From positions 124,001 to 188,000 of the forward strand of contig BJKQ01000025.1 of NCBI GenBank assembly GCA_006538405.1: a stretch of 64,000 nucleotides of DNA, given 5' to 3'. The position numbers were made by a program, and so were the translations under genes. The DNA comes from Hansfordia pulvinata (taxonomy: Eukaryota > Ascomycota > Sordariomycetes > Xylariales). This document shows positions 21,125 to 31,779 of the stretch, in pieces; position 1 is the stretch's first letter; each line of letters begins with the position of its first letter. A model generated the notes under the pieces. That model was not told the DNA's origin, did not search any database, and worked only from the letters and a program-made list of their open reading frames with translations.

Positions 21125-22296
21125 ATGAACAGGGTCGCCCTCGCTCTCGCATTACTCGCCGCAAGCGGCGCTGTGGCTTTGCCCAGCTCTGGGTCGACTG
21201 GGGGCCCCCAGCGTCAGGCATCGCAGCCCGCCAGGCCAGCGTCAGCATCCACGACGCCATCGTGGCGGCGGGCAAGCTCTACTTCGGGACGTGCACGGAT
21301 CAGGGGCTCCTGTCGACCGAGCCCAACCCGTCCATCATCCGGGACAACTTCGGCCAGGTCACGCCGGAGAACAGCATGAAATGGGGCTCCCTCGAGGCCA
21401 CGCAGGGCAGCCTCAACTGGGCGCCCGCCGACTACCTGGTCGACTGGGCCGAGACCAACGGCAAGCTGATCCGCGGCCACACGCTGATCTGGCACTCGCA
21501 GCTGCCCGGCTGGGTTGATCAGATCACCAGCGCCGACACGCTGCGCCAGGTCATCCGGGACCACGTCGCGCAGGTGGCGGGCCGGTGGGCGGGCCGGATT
21601 GCGCACTGGGACGTGGTGAACGAGATCTTCAACGAGGACGGCACGCTCCGGGACTCTGTGTTCTCGCGGCTGCTCGGGGAGGAGTTTGTCGCCATCGCGT
21701 TCGCGGCTGCGAAGGAGGCCGACCCGGCCGCCAAGCTGTACATCAATGACTACAATCTCGACCAGGCCGGGTATGCCAAGGTCCAGGGCATGGTGTCGTA
21801 CGTCAACAAGTGGCTGAGCGAGGGCGTGCCGATCGACGGCATTGGTGGGTCGCTCACCTCCTGCGGATGGGCGCGGTTTCTTGAACGACGGTAAACCAAG
21901 CTGACGAGACATGACAGGCTCGCAAACCCACATCAGCGGCGGCATGGGCGCAGGTGTCTCGGGGGCTTTGCAGCAGCTCGCGGCTGCCAACGTTGCCGAA
22001 GTCGCCCTCACGGAGGTGGATATCGCCAACGCCCCGGAAGCCGACTACACGGCCGTGGTCCAGGCGTGTCTCGACATTGAGAAGTGCCAGGGCATCACAG
22101 TCTGGGGTGTCCGCGACAGTGTAAGTGCTGGCCCGTCCGCTCGGCTCGTCACGCACCCTGCACTGGGAGATAAGAGATATCTCGGTACTGACGTTGCGCG
22201 CAGGACTCGTGGAGATCGGGCTCGAACCCGCTTCTCTTCGATTCGGGTTATAGCCCCAAGCCTGCGTACAATGCCATCGTCGACCTTCTAACATGA
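21125..22296 (+). CDS. GH10 endo-1,4-beta-xylanase, secreted; frame break near N-terminus
   Basis: GH10 xylanases cut the xylan backbone outside the cell. The ATG at 21125 opens a signal peptide ([18 protein letters not shown]), but the catalytic domain lies in another frame. That frame is entered only if one base is missing around the G5C5 run at 21200-21209, or by an unusual tiny intron. Downstream exons are clear: up to 21844, then 21918-22120 and 22204-22296 (introns of 73 and 83 nt with GTGGGT and GTAAGT donors). Hallmarks are [41 protein letters not shown] (acid/base Glu, codon 21622-21624), ALTEVDIAN (nucleophile Glu, codon 22013-22015) and [13 protein letters not shown], the last completed by splicing. 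About 338 residues would result if the frame were whole. No binding module. It is divergent from the GH62 gene. The gene may be functional with a sequencing error here, or recently broken. Confidence 0.85.
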
Positions 22297-23178
22297 GATC
22301 GTTGAGGACGACATCCCTCGATCTAGAGGATGGTGGTCAATGAAGTGTAAGGATGAAGTGCAAGGCGGAACAAAGACATGTCTTCGTGTTTGTTCAGGCC
22401 AGGATCAATACCACGGATAAACTGTGCGGGAGGGCCGTAGGGTTTCGTAAGAGATGGAAGACTGGCTCACAGGCAAGTCGCAAAGACGCAACCTTTGAAT
22501 AACACGCGTAGTACTGCAGTCCACCTGTTCGCTTGGCCACTTCTTCTTATTTTGAACACTCCTGCCTCAGACATGACCTACGGCTCGCGATGTCAATTGA
22601 CTGCAATTCAAGCTGTATAGTGTGGGTCTTACTTCAGCTACCCGGCCTCTTTAAGAGGCCACTTCTGGCAGATCTAGTGCCCCCATTGCTGAACTGGCGT
22701 GGGATTCGTCCTGCAACGCCGAGTCTTGCAACTCGAAAGCCCAGGGATATTACCTAATCGTCATGATTATCGCTTTCATCCGGCCGGTGCTCGTGAGCCT
22801 GGCGACGAGGCCACACTGCCGCCGTACCAGATGAGACCTCGCGACTCTGCTGACATTACGGGATGGCAGTTGCCACTCGTGGCTTGCAGGTGACGGTTTT
22901 GTATTTTTGACACATAAATCCATTGCGAAGTAGCTGCTCGGTTGAATTTCTTCGCGTTCAACTCGAACGCGTTGATCCATGTCCGATTGCGAAACTTTCA
23001 CTCCTTAGTAGAACACCTGTGCGCGCCATTTCCCGATGTGCCGAGTAAGCAAAAGAAGTGAATTCGACTTGATAACGCCTGCCTTTTGTTTTAAACGCCT
23101 GCCTTTTGTTTTGAACGCCTGCCGTCTGCTTCGCGTGCCTGGCTTCTGACCCCAAACACCAAACACCAAAACCCGTCA
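22297..23178. other. Intergenic, no gene seen
   Basis: This lies between the convergent GH10 and P450 genes. No frame has coding character. Just before the P450 stop it contains the 20-bp tandem repeat listed separately. Confidence 0.45.
23074..23133. repeat. 20-bp tandem repeat, three units, downstream of the P450
   Basis: AACGCCTGCCTTTTGTTTT-type units start at 23074, 23094 and 23114, the last diverged, with a faint fourth (GTGCCTGGCTTCTG) after it. The array lies within about 110 bases downstream of the P450 stop, probably in its 3' UTR. Confidence 0.75.
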
Positions 23179-24771
23179 TCAAGCAAACTCAAGCGCCACC
23201 TTGACACCGTTGAGGCTGCCGTGGGTCAGGGCAATGTCCTCGACAAACTCCTCGACGGGGTCGCGATTGGAGACGCGGGTGATGCGCTGGGCCATGCCGC
23301 ACAGGATGTAGCCGATCCAGAAGAGGGCAATGTTCTGGCCGGGGCAGTTGCGGGGCCCGCGGCCAAAGGGGCTGAAGTCGCGGAGCAGGTCCGGGTTCTC
23401 GGCCCAGCGCTCCGGGCGGAAGAGGTGGGCGTCGGGGCCGTAGATGTCCTCGCGGCGGTTCATGGCCCAGAAGTTGATGACGACCATGGTGTCCGGGGCG
23501 AGGAAGATGGGGGCGGTGCCGTCGGGCCCGCCGCCGCGGGGCAGCGTGGTGGCGACGCTGGTGGTGCGCGCGGTCTGGTCGAGGACGGGGTAGAGGCGCA
23601 GCGTCTCGCTGATGACGCTCTGCAGATACGGCAGGGACTGCAGCTTGGCGAGCGTGAGGGTGGGCAGGTCGACGCCGGCCGCCAGGACCTCGGCGCGCAG
23701 GCGGGGCCACAGGTCCGGGTTGCGGGCGGCGGCGAAGAAGACGTGGCCGACCAGGGTGCCCGGGGTGTCCTTGCCGGGCATGAAGACGCAGAAGAGGCTG
23801 TCGATGAGCTCCTCGCGGGTGCGGGCCGCCCTGGCGTACTCGTAGACCAGCATGCGCGAGGCCCGGCTGCTGCCGATGGCCTCCTCGCGCTCGAGCGCGC
23901 GGTCGATCAGCCGCGAGATGTAGGCGCGGACAAAGCGGCACGACGCCCAGAAGGACTTGTCCTGGATCAGCCAGGACCAGGATCCGGCGAAGAGCCGCTT
24001 GCCAGTACCGAACATGGCGTTGCTCAGCTCGGCCATGAAGCGGCGGGCGTCGTCGTCGTCGTCACGGTTGCCGTCACGGTTGCCGTAACGGTTGCCGTCA
24101 CGGTTGTCGTCGTCGCCGTCGCCTTTACCGCCGCCCTCACGGTCACCCTCGCCGAGCAAAGCCCCGACGGGCTCGCCAAAGCAGAATTGCGACTGGGCGT
24201 CCATGTTGAGCAGGTCGAGCAAGGGCCTCAGGTCGACGGTGGTCTGGCCGTCGCGGGGTAGGCGCCGCATCATGCGCTCAAAGTGAACGCCGAAACTCGC
24301 CGGGTCGTTGATCTGGGCGCGGTTGAACATGGTGCGGGCCAGGCTGCGCTGGGCCGCCCACAGCGGGCCGTCCGTGTCGATGATGCCCAGGCCGGCCATG
24401 GGCTTCATGGCCCAGTCGCGCTTGGCGATGAACTCGCGGTTGCCGCGGACGGACATGATGGCCTGGAAGTTGTCGACGCTGGTCGTCTGCAACGCCCCCG
24501 CGCCGAAGAAGGGGTTGCGCAGCGTGTGCCCGTGCTTGCGGAAGTTGGTCTGGTCCAGCTGCAGCACGCGGTGCTCCACGCGCGCCCGCAGGTTCGCGAC
24601 GATGCTGTCCGTGTGGAAGACGGGGTCCCACGGCCGCAGCGTCGGCGGGTGCCCGCAGCCGTGCCGCCGCACGCCCGCCTCGTACTGCGCCCACGCCGCC
24701 AGCCGCCGGATCGCGTACTGCGCGACCACCAGGCCGACCAGCCCCGCGAGCTGGCTCCAGGTGATCATCAT
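23179..24771 (-). CDS. Cytochrome P450 monooxygenase, CYP52-like type
   Basis: Single exon, 530 residues from the ATG at 24771 (the frame is open further upstream but without an ATG). A hydrophobic N-terminal anchor (LAGLVGLVVAQYAIRRLA) implies an ER membrane protein. GLGIIDTDGPLWAAQR resembles the DG..W...R signature of alkane/fatty-acid hydroxylases of the CYP52 clan. The I-helix reads PGKDTPG, with Pro where many have the second Thr. ExxR is SETLRLYP near residue 389. The heme loop FGRGPRNCPGQ puts the ligand Cys at about 476. Between about residues 205 and 242 there is an extra Gly/Asp/Asn/Arg-rich loop made by a coding minisatellite. The substrate is unknown, and the neighbours do not suggest a biosynthetic cluster. 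The long plus-strand frame across it is a shadow. Confidence 0.93.
   Translation of the reverse strand: MMITWSQLAGLVGLVVAQYAIRRLAAWAQYEAGVRRHGCGHPPTLRPWDPVFHTDSIVANLRARVEHRVLQLDQTNFRKHGHTLRNPFFGAGALQTTSVDNFQAIMSVRGNREFIAKRDWAMKPMAGLGIIDTDGPLWAAQRSLARTMFNRAQINDPASFGVHFERMMRRLPRDGQTTVDLRPLLDLLNMDAQSQFCFGEPVGALLGEGDREGGGKGDGDDDNRDGNRYGNRDGNRDDDDDARRFMAELSNAMFGTGKRLFAGSWSWLIQDKSFWASCRFVRAYISRLIDRALEREEAIGSSRASRMLVYEYARAARTREELIDSLFCVFMPGKDTPGTLVGHVFFAAARNPDLWPRLRAEVLAAGVDLPTLTLAKLQSLPYLQSVISETLRLYPVLDQTARTTSVATTLPRGGGPDGTAPIFLAPDTMVVINFWAMNRREDIYGPDAHLFRPERWAENPDLLRDFSPFGRGPRNCPGQNIALFWIGYILCGMAQRITRVSNRDPVEEFVEDIALTHGSLNGVKVALEFA
24056..24120. repeat. 12-bp coding minisatellite inside the P450
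   Basis: Four imperfect copies of ACGGTTGCCGTC-like units sit between runs of GTC. In the P450 frame they encode repeated DGNR/YGNR followed by a run of Asp. The period is a multiple of three, so length changes keep the frame. Confidence 0.85.
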
Positions 24772-24920
24772 GGTCGTCTGGGTCTCTCGTCTCTCTCTCT
24801 GTCTTGTAGCACCAGATCCGTACGGTCGTTTCGTTGTCGCTTCGCTCGCCGACAGAGCAGGCGTCACTCGGACAGCCCGTCAACGATACGTGTCGAGCGG
24901 GGGATCTCCTTTCTATAAGA

Positions 24921-24954
24921 CTACTACTACTACTACCACTACTACTACTACTAC
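24921..24954. repeat. ACT trinucleotide microsatellite upstream of the P450
   Basis: Eleven or so CTA/ACT units with one interruption (CCACT) lie about 150 bases upstream of the P450 ATG. This is the likely promoter/5' UTR zone. Confidence 0.85.
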
Positions 24955-27624
24955 AGGCTTGTCTTTACTTATCCGAGGCGCCCGAGCACATCATGAAGCG
25001 CGGCGGATCTTCTACACCCACACGGTGGCGATCCGTCGTGTCGGTTTGGGGTGAAAGGCCTAGGACTGCCCTGAAGAATCCGCCCCCTCTTATTCGAATA
25101 AAGCCTGGTCTTCCCTCACAAAATGACTAGATAATTCCTCACGCGAGCTAGTGGCAAGGGACTGGACAAGCTGCCTCGCATGTTTCTCGAGCAGGCACGC
25201 CGGTGCAGGTGATCGTCGTTACCATGCCGAGGACCCCACTCCCGCCTTTTCTTTCAGCCCCGCCACCCTCCGCCTGAACTGAGGGTTAGCCTGCCTAGGC
25301 AGGCATCTATTCTTAGCACGTGCTTCGACCAAAATGTGTTGGAGCTGGAGGCACTACAGAGACCCTTTAAGGGGCGGCAAGAACCTATGCCTAGGGTTTG
25401 GGACCAGGCAGTGCCATTTGACCTCGACAAAATTGGTTGCTGTTAGCCGGAGACTCGGTCGCCACGTTAGTTCCGCTGTCCGCTCCCACAATCGATGTTC
25501 CGTTCCTCACTTGCCCTTCGTCCTGGTTTGTGACGATGGATGGATCACTACACAAGTGACACTAGAATGCTGGCTGGCTGAGCCAGGACAGGCCAGGCCA
25601 GACTACTTCAGTACCCAAGGCGCGGTTACGCCAGGGTCCCCCTCAGAAAGGAGCCACGGACATTGCTTAATAGCGCAGGTGACGCACCAGTGCCGGCCCT
25701 GATTAAAATATTGAGCACAGAGCCAGAGCGGGCATAAGTCAGTGTAATTCATGTGTACACCGCCAGTACCGAATGCTGTGCGCCTTGCCTCTCTTACAGG
25801 CTCTCCCAACCCTTATCGGATTTCTACTCGCCACTAGGCCCGTTGAACTGGTTTAATTATTTGGACGTGAATGTCCTTTTTAGCATCATTGTCTCCCAAG
25901 AGCGACTAGTCAGACACCAACCACGAATCGGTGGTGGCGCTTGATTAGGGTTCTCGCCAGTCGGAGTCAGGACATGGCAACCCAAGAAATCCCCGTGGAA
26001 GGGGCCGGTATGCAGCCCGGTCGATGAAGTAGTACCTCGAAGTTCTTCCCTGGGCGAAGGGGTCAGCCTTGTCGGCGCGGTAAAAAACTTCATTCTCGCG
26101 GGCTCGACTGCCCCCTGTGGGTGAGCTGACAAGCTGTTCGACGACTCAGTGATCGATGGCTTACCCACTCAGCGACGTCTGTCATCCAGTAAGGGTTCTT
26201 GCAACCTTGTATGAATTGACTTCTACTCATGTCATTACTCAACTTACCTTGTCCTATGTTCGACGACTTACCTTTCGTGTTTTACTTTTCTGACACGGGC
26301 GGTTCAATGGCTGGCTGTGCTATTGTTAAGGCGCGATACCCGCCGCGAAACGTGAACTGAGCTAGGTCTTTGGAAGTCGAGCAAGAAGGACTGTATTGGA
26401 TACACACTGAGCAATATAAGAAGAGTGGATGAAATAGAGGCACTGCCTTTCGCGTCTCACACAACTTCACTCTCCCCTTCATCCTACCCCCTCAAGCCCC
26501 TCCCACCCCCCCCTCAAACACCCCACACCCTACCATCGTACGAGCTCTTCTACCAAGTTTTCAAGGGCTTTAAAGCCTCGTGAACTGTGCGAAACGCAAT
26601 CAAAGCGGCAGTCAGGTCACACACACCGTAGCTGATGGCAGTGTGTCTTTCCCGCCAGCAGAATCCCGGCGCACGTCTCTCAACGCCAGCCGTAGTTACA
26701 GTCACCACCTCTTCGCAACCCTTTGAGATTTCTCCTGCACCTATAACGGGATATTAATAAACCGACAGGGGATCCAGGCCAGAGAAAGCTACATTAAAGT
26801 CAAAATACACACTCGGAGGCGCAGTGGTCTTAAGATTTTATGCTTCACTGAAGACGCCTGATTCGCGGATACTCAGTAAGCCCTCTTTCTGCCACTAAGG
26901 CAGTGAATAAACAAGAAGAGAAGGTTACAGAATCCAATCGACCAGACTTTTCTTGCGCTGTGTCTTCCTTCCGGCGCCGTCGTTCCCGACGCTTGGCCAC
27001 TTGCACCCGAAATTACAAGCCACAAAAAGGGTGAAGACCAGAAATGTATGTTGATCGGACCCAACTACGTCCCCTGAATCAACTAGTAGAGCAGTGTCGC
27101 ACACCTCTTTATTTCCGAGAGCTCCAGTATTATAACCCATCCAGCTTTCATTGGACGCACTGATAACATCAGTATATCGCGGCTCGAGGAGTCCTTTATC
27201 CCCCCACCTTGTAATCACTGTTGATAAAACAAAAAGCATACGTCTTTCCAAAGCGCTGGGCTTAAACAAGATACTCTTCATAATGCACATTGCCGTTTCT
27301 AGGCTGATTTTGATCGATCGGCACCATGCTACATCGCTTTTCTACTCCGGTTTAAACATAATAAGCCGATTTTAGGCCTAAGCTGAATATTAGATTCAAG
27401 CAAGATCCTGATGGCAAGGTCTTTAACACCACCGCTATTCCTCGGCATTGACTAACAGGTGTGTATATCGACTTAACTTTCGTTTAACTGAGTCACAGCG
27501 TCGAACGCAAGTATCAACGAGCTATTTGCTAGTTTTCACAGTGCGGTGCGGTTCGATGGAAACGATCAGTGTTAGGAGCTATTTAGGATTCAGTAACCTG
27601 CCTGCCTCTCTCTCCGCTCAATAC
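24955..27624. other. Intergenic, no gene seen
   Basis: About 2.7 kb. A promoter-like patch (ATATAAGAA near 26413, then a C-rich run at about 26465-26530) is not followed by a recognisable gene. Frames on both strands are short and lack splice support. Confidence 0.4.
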
Positions 27625-28570
27625 TCAGCGGGGAGTGTAGTCAATAATAGGCGTCAGGCCGACCTGGGGTGGGTTCCCCTTGTCATCGTCACGCAGACTG
27701 TAGAATGCTCTAGTCGAATCAATGTCGGACTGCTGAACCTCCGGGGGCTCCTTGCGGTAGTTCATGACGGAGAGCTCGTCCGGTTTTCCCAGCCGCACAG
27801 CTCCATGGCCCTCCTTGGGCATGTTGGAGGGCACGTCCCCAATGGCAAACTCGTGTCGAAGGCCCAGGACGTGGCCGAGCTCGTGGGTAAAGACCTTCCA
27901 CACTAGACGTAGCTGTCAGCGATGCTCTTTCGGCCATCGAACGCAGACCCCTTCTCCCCCCGCCACTCGAAATCGGTGGGACGCGGGACCAAAAGAGGAG
28001 CAATGCCATATCTTTCATGGGCCTGTGGGAGATGAGGGTCTCTGACCAAGACTTACTATTGTTCTTCCAGTCCTCCTTGAATGCCCACGAGTAGACAAAC
28101 ATGTAGTTGAGATCCTTCGCGTTGGGGAAGAAGGCAGACGCCAGGACCCGGCCCTGGGTGCCTCCATGGCAGAGAACAAAGGTTGCGTCCTTGGCCAAGG
28201 GCACCCATTCAAAGGTCACTCCGATGTCCGCCTGGTTCCAAGTCTCTGCCGCCATGGCCAGCTGCATGGCTGCGTGGTCGGCGTCTTCCTGGCTGTTGAA
28301 TCCAGCGCGCCAGGCGGCCCACTTCACAACGGAGCCAGGTACCCAGCGAGGGCACTCGTCCTCGAGCCCAAAGACGGCGTCCACCGGGCTGTTCTCCAGG
28401 TTGCGAGGCGTGGGATTTTGAGTGATGCACATTGGTATCTCCGGGATCTCGAGGGCATCTTTGGGAGGTTCAACCTGGACAGGCTCGACGGTCTCCAGCG
28501 CCGACTTGCCCAGAGTCTGCTCGACGGCGTCGAGGAGGATGTCTTTGTTGGAAGGTCCGACTGAGCCCAT
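27625..28570 (-). CDS. Zinc metalloprotease (metzincin-type ZnMc domain)
   Basis: Two exons: 28570-28057 and 27902-27625, joined over a 154-nt intron (GTAAGT donor, GCTGACAG branch-like site, GTCTAG acceptor); the split codon is ATG and the frame is kept. About 263 residues. THELGHVLGLRHEF gives zinc ligands His178, His182 and His188 and catalytic Glu179; LSVMNY supplies the Met-turn (Met218). This HExxHxxGxxH plus Met-turn pattern defines metzincins. Upstream is a helical domain (MQLAMAAETWNQADIGVTFEWV) of the kind that precedes the motif in matrixin/astacin-like enzymes. No signal peptide is seen from the first ATG; the frame runs open to 28624 without another ATG, so a missing upstream exon is possible. 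Family level is clear, subfamily and substrate are not. Confidence 0.8.
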
Positions 28571-30084
28571 GTTGTCGATTGAGTTGGGAAATGTTCCGCA
28601 CCAGTCTGCTGCTGGAAAAGCCACGTTGATGGAGGAAGAAATGTTGAGGGGTGATTGTTGTTGTGTTAGATGTTTTGCAAGATGATGAACATGGATTTCA
28701 ACCCGGACGTCTACGGATTATATAGACTTGGACTAGTGAAGGCGATGCTTGCGTCTCTAGTAGAACATTCACCTTGGACTTCAAGCCTCAGATACATCCA
28801 AGCTCAAGTGATGCAGCGACAGTGTTCCAGATTCATGATGGCGCAGTCGAGACGGTTCTTTGATGGCAGCCTCTCGGGCTAAGCAGGGAGCTCTGTGCAG
28901 ACATGCAAGAGGTCTTACCAGAAACTCCCTGGCGTCAAAATCTAGAATCATCCTGATGATCACGCCGCGAAGACTCACACAAAGCCGGAGGGAGTGAGGC
29001 TTGGTTCGGGACCGAATGGCTTGCAAGTAGGTGGCATCCCTATAGTGGTTGTGGTTCTGAATTGTCGTAAGCGCGGCCAATCTGTAGGTCAACTTCGTTC
29101 CTCGGGATCAAGGGGTTTCACAGGCTGACAGCGGGTATAGCCGTCCAAGGCCCCCGTCGTGAAGTTCTAGATGCACGCAGCTGGACCTGTCACATTTGGC
29201 GTGGTCTAGCCAGATGCCAGCGGGCCGGTCCAGAGCTGCAGCCTCTAAGCTAGTTAGTGCGCTCGCACGTGGACATGAGGCCTCTCAGATCCAGGACTAG
29301 CGAGCGTGGCGGGTGATTTGGACCAAGTCTAGACTTGACGACGCCCTGTGAACTAGCCCGAAGCTCACTAGACTTGCGGCGGGGCCTCCCGCGTTCTTGC
29401 AGGCTGAACTCGTAGGCTGATTCTGGCAGGGCGCCACTTGACAGCCACTAGTGAGCGGAGGCCAGTAGGACAGTTCGAAGCGTGGGAGCTCCATAGACCG
29501 CGCCAAAATAATCGCAACGCAAGATGTCGACGGGCTCAAGGTCAAGATCAGCTCTTGAAGACCCCTTGAACTCCAGGTGAAGCACCATAAGCGAGCAGAA
29601 GAAACCCCCATGTTTAGCTGAGCTGAAGGCGTCACGCCCACCGAACGGTCTCGGCCCCGGAAGCGTACACAGGCGACATGCTGGCTGGGTTATCCACGAT
29701 GGTAGAGTTCAGTCTCGACTCCCGTGAGCAGCCGTCTTTGGTTTTTCGTGGGGATCTTGCAGTACTCGTATAGAGGAAAGTCTCTTGAGTATGGGGCCCG
29801 GGGTACTCGGCTCACGACCATTGCCAATTCTACTCACTCTAAGAAGTCAGTCCAACTCGGGTGAGCCCATCCATGCCATTATGGCCTTTGGTGGAGGAGA
29901 GCAGTGTCCCTGTACTTAAACCACGGAGCGCGCAGCTAGCAGTGACTATTCAGACATCACGATCTCTCAACTCAACTCAAGCGATTGGATCATTGATTTA
30001 CATCTACGACAGCCGATTCCGCTGCTTTTTATTTCCGCAACATCCCAGCTCTCTCTTCCTCACTATACCTACGCGCCAGTCAAG
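28571..30084. other. Intergenic, no gene seen
   Basis: Divergent intergenic region between the metalloprotease and the 30085 gene. Short frames only, none convincing on either strand. Confidence 0.45.
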
Positions 30085-31377
30085 ATGGGCAAGACCTCTC
30101 TCGAGTTCCTCTTCACTGACGTCAAGTCCGTCAAACCTACTCGCGAGTGGGCGGATCTCATCCGGAGCCAAAAAGACAAGTTTTCCCAGTGTCACGTCGT
30201 CTCCTTCACCCGCGTGAAGAATCTCGACTCCAAGTGGAAGCACGAGTATGTTCAGTTCATCGTCGAGGAACAGACAACCCAGGAGAGAGCCCGCGTCTAC
30301 GCCGAGAGGGGGAATGAGGTGAACCTCGACTGGGTGACAGTCGGCCCGGCGGAGACTACAAAGACTGGCAGCAAGAGCAAGGACGACCTGCCTCTCCCGC
30401 TGACATCCCTAGTCTTTGGCGGCAAGACTGGAGGAGACGCCTCCCAAAGACCCAGCCTCTTGGAGATTGCCGAGATCCTTGCAGCTGCGACTGTGGTGGG
30501 CGGAGCCTACGACTTTTGGGGACATAGCTGCTTCTGGTATGCATCTACTGTGTACGATGTTGTGAAGCGACAATATGGGAAGCTTGGGACCGAGAAGGCT
30601 TGGAGGTGGCTTGACATTGGTGGAGCTGGTGGCTCGGGTCTGAAAGACGCGGTTGGTCTGGGCTGGCCGTTCCTCTTCAGATTCTGCTATGTCGTGAGTT
30701 GGCCGCAATCCTTTCCGTCTGTCCTCTGACTAATGCCGACGACTACATGACAGGGCGATGCAAAGAAGTTCAAAGAAGAGAGGGAGACGAACATGGCCTT
30801 CCTTGATGACGAATGTCGCCAAGTGTTGGACGCCAAAGATATCGTGGGCCAGGTGGCTTCCAGCTTGAACAAGGACGAGGTTCGGCTCAAGTACATTGAG
30901 GACATGCTGGAGCAGGGGATCTCCCTTTCGGAAACCGAGGTATGCTTGCAATTCCTGTTGTGTGCCCCGCTGTGAACGCTGACCTCTTTCTTAGATCAAT
31001 CGTCTTGTCCACGCCAGTCAGGCCAAAGCCCAGGGCCAGGCTGAGGAGCGCGCCAATTGGACCAAGGAAGTAAGTCAACTCATATCACCATGCTATAGGA
31101 ACTTAATGTCCGGTCGCCGATGCATGCAGCTAATCCTGTCTTTTGCGTGCAGTTTGATAATCTCAACCAGGCCCTGCTTGAAAGAGTCTCATCGGACCCT
31201 GACGCTGCCAAGTACCGCCAGTACTACGACAAGTTTGAGATTCCCGGCGAAATGACTGGTGAGGAGCTCGATGTGATGCCGGTGGCAAATAGAATGCAGG
31301 GGGTGCTGGAGGACACCTCTCAGGCGTTGAAGACCATTGTTGGCCGTATCTTGACGGAGGCGGAGAGACATCACTAG
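30085..31377 (+). CDS. Four-exon protein; possible permuted papain-like fold
   Basis: Exons 30085-30693, 30754-30939, 30995-31069 and 31153-31377 join in phase with canonical sites (GTGAGT, GTATGC, GTAAGT donors; GACAG, TTTCTTAG, TGCAG acceptors), giving about 364 residues. The first exon contains KWKHEYVQFIVEE (His53), a Leu-rich helix (SLLEIAEILAAATV) and GHSCFWYASTVYDVV (Cys149). An H-E-Y/F strand followed by a later C-F-W-x-A helix is the order seen in circularly permuted papain-like folds (LRAT/NlpC-P60-like) and in some uncharacterised fungal proteins, so a cysteine-dependent enzyme is possible; this is inference from pattern only. Exons 2-4 are charged and helical, likely coiled. There is no signal peptide. 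The gene stands next to the A+T-rich block starting near 31.8 kb. Confidence 0.75.
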
Positions 31378-31779
31378 GCCGGCAGACGCATCCCAACACT
31401 GTGCGTTCACATCTTGACGAGGTATCAATTGAGATTTAGTCCATGCAGGCTGTGGCTGTTGTTCTATTTGACCGGCATTTCACTTAATTTAGGCGGGGGG
31501 GATGAGATCATACTGCCGATTAGCCTCTACTAAAGCCCTTATTCCTCCGTCGGCTTAGACACATTATCTTGTTCGCAACCCATAATGTTGTCGTGCTGGT
31601 TTTTTTCAAATGCTGCTAAGCCAACCGTGACTAAATCTCTTCAATATAGAGGCACCTATTTACAGATATCAGCTATAGATTTAGCCTGCGTATCACGAGA
31701 CCAGCTAAGCCAGATAGTAAATGGAAAAGATTTTATCGTTAAAAAAAGAGGGCTAAAACGCAGCATATTTAAATTAATC

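Noticed and set aside
21214..22029. 271-codon minus-strand frame
   Set aside because: It lies antisense to the GH10 catalytic exons, which carry both catalytic Glu motifs; the minus frame has no recognisable features.
23221..24261. 346-codon plus-strand frame
   Set aside because: It is the antisense shadow of the P450, caused by high third-position G+C. Its composition is Gly/Ala/Val/Asp-rich without domains, while the minus strand has all P450 motifs.
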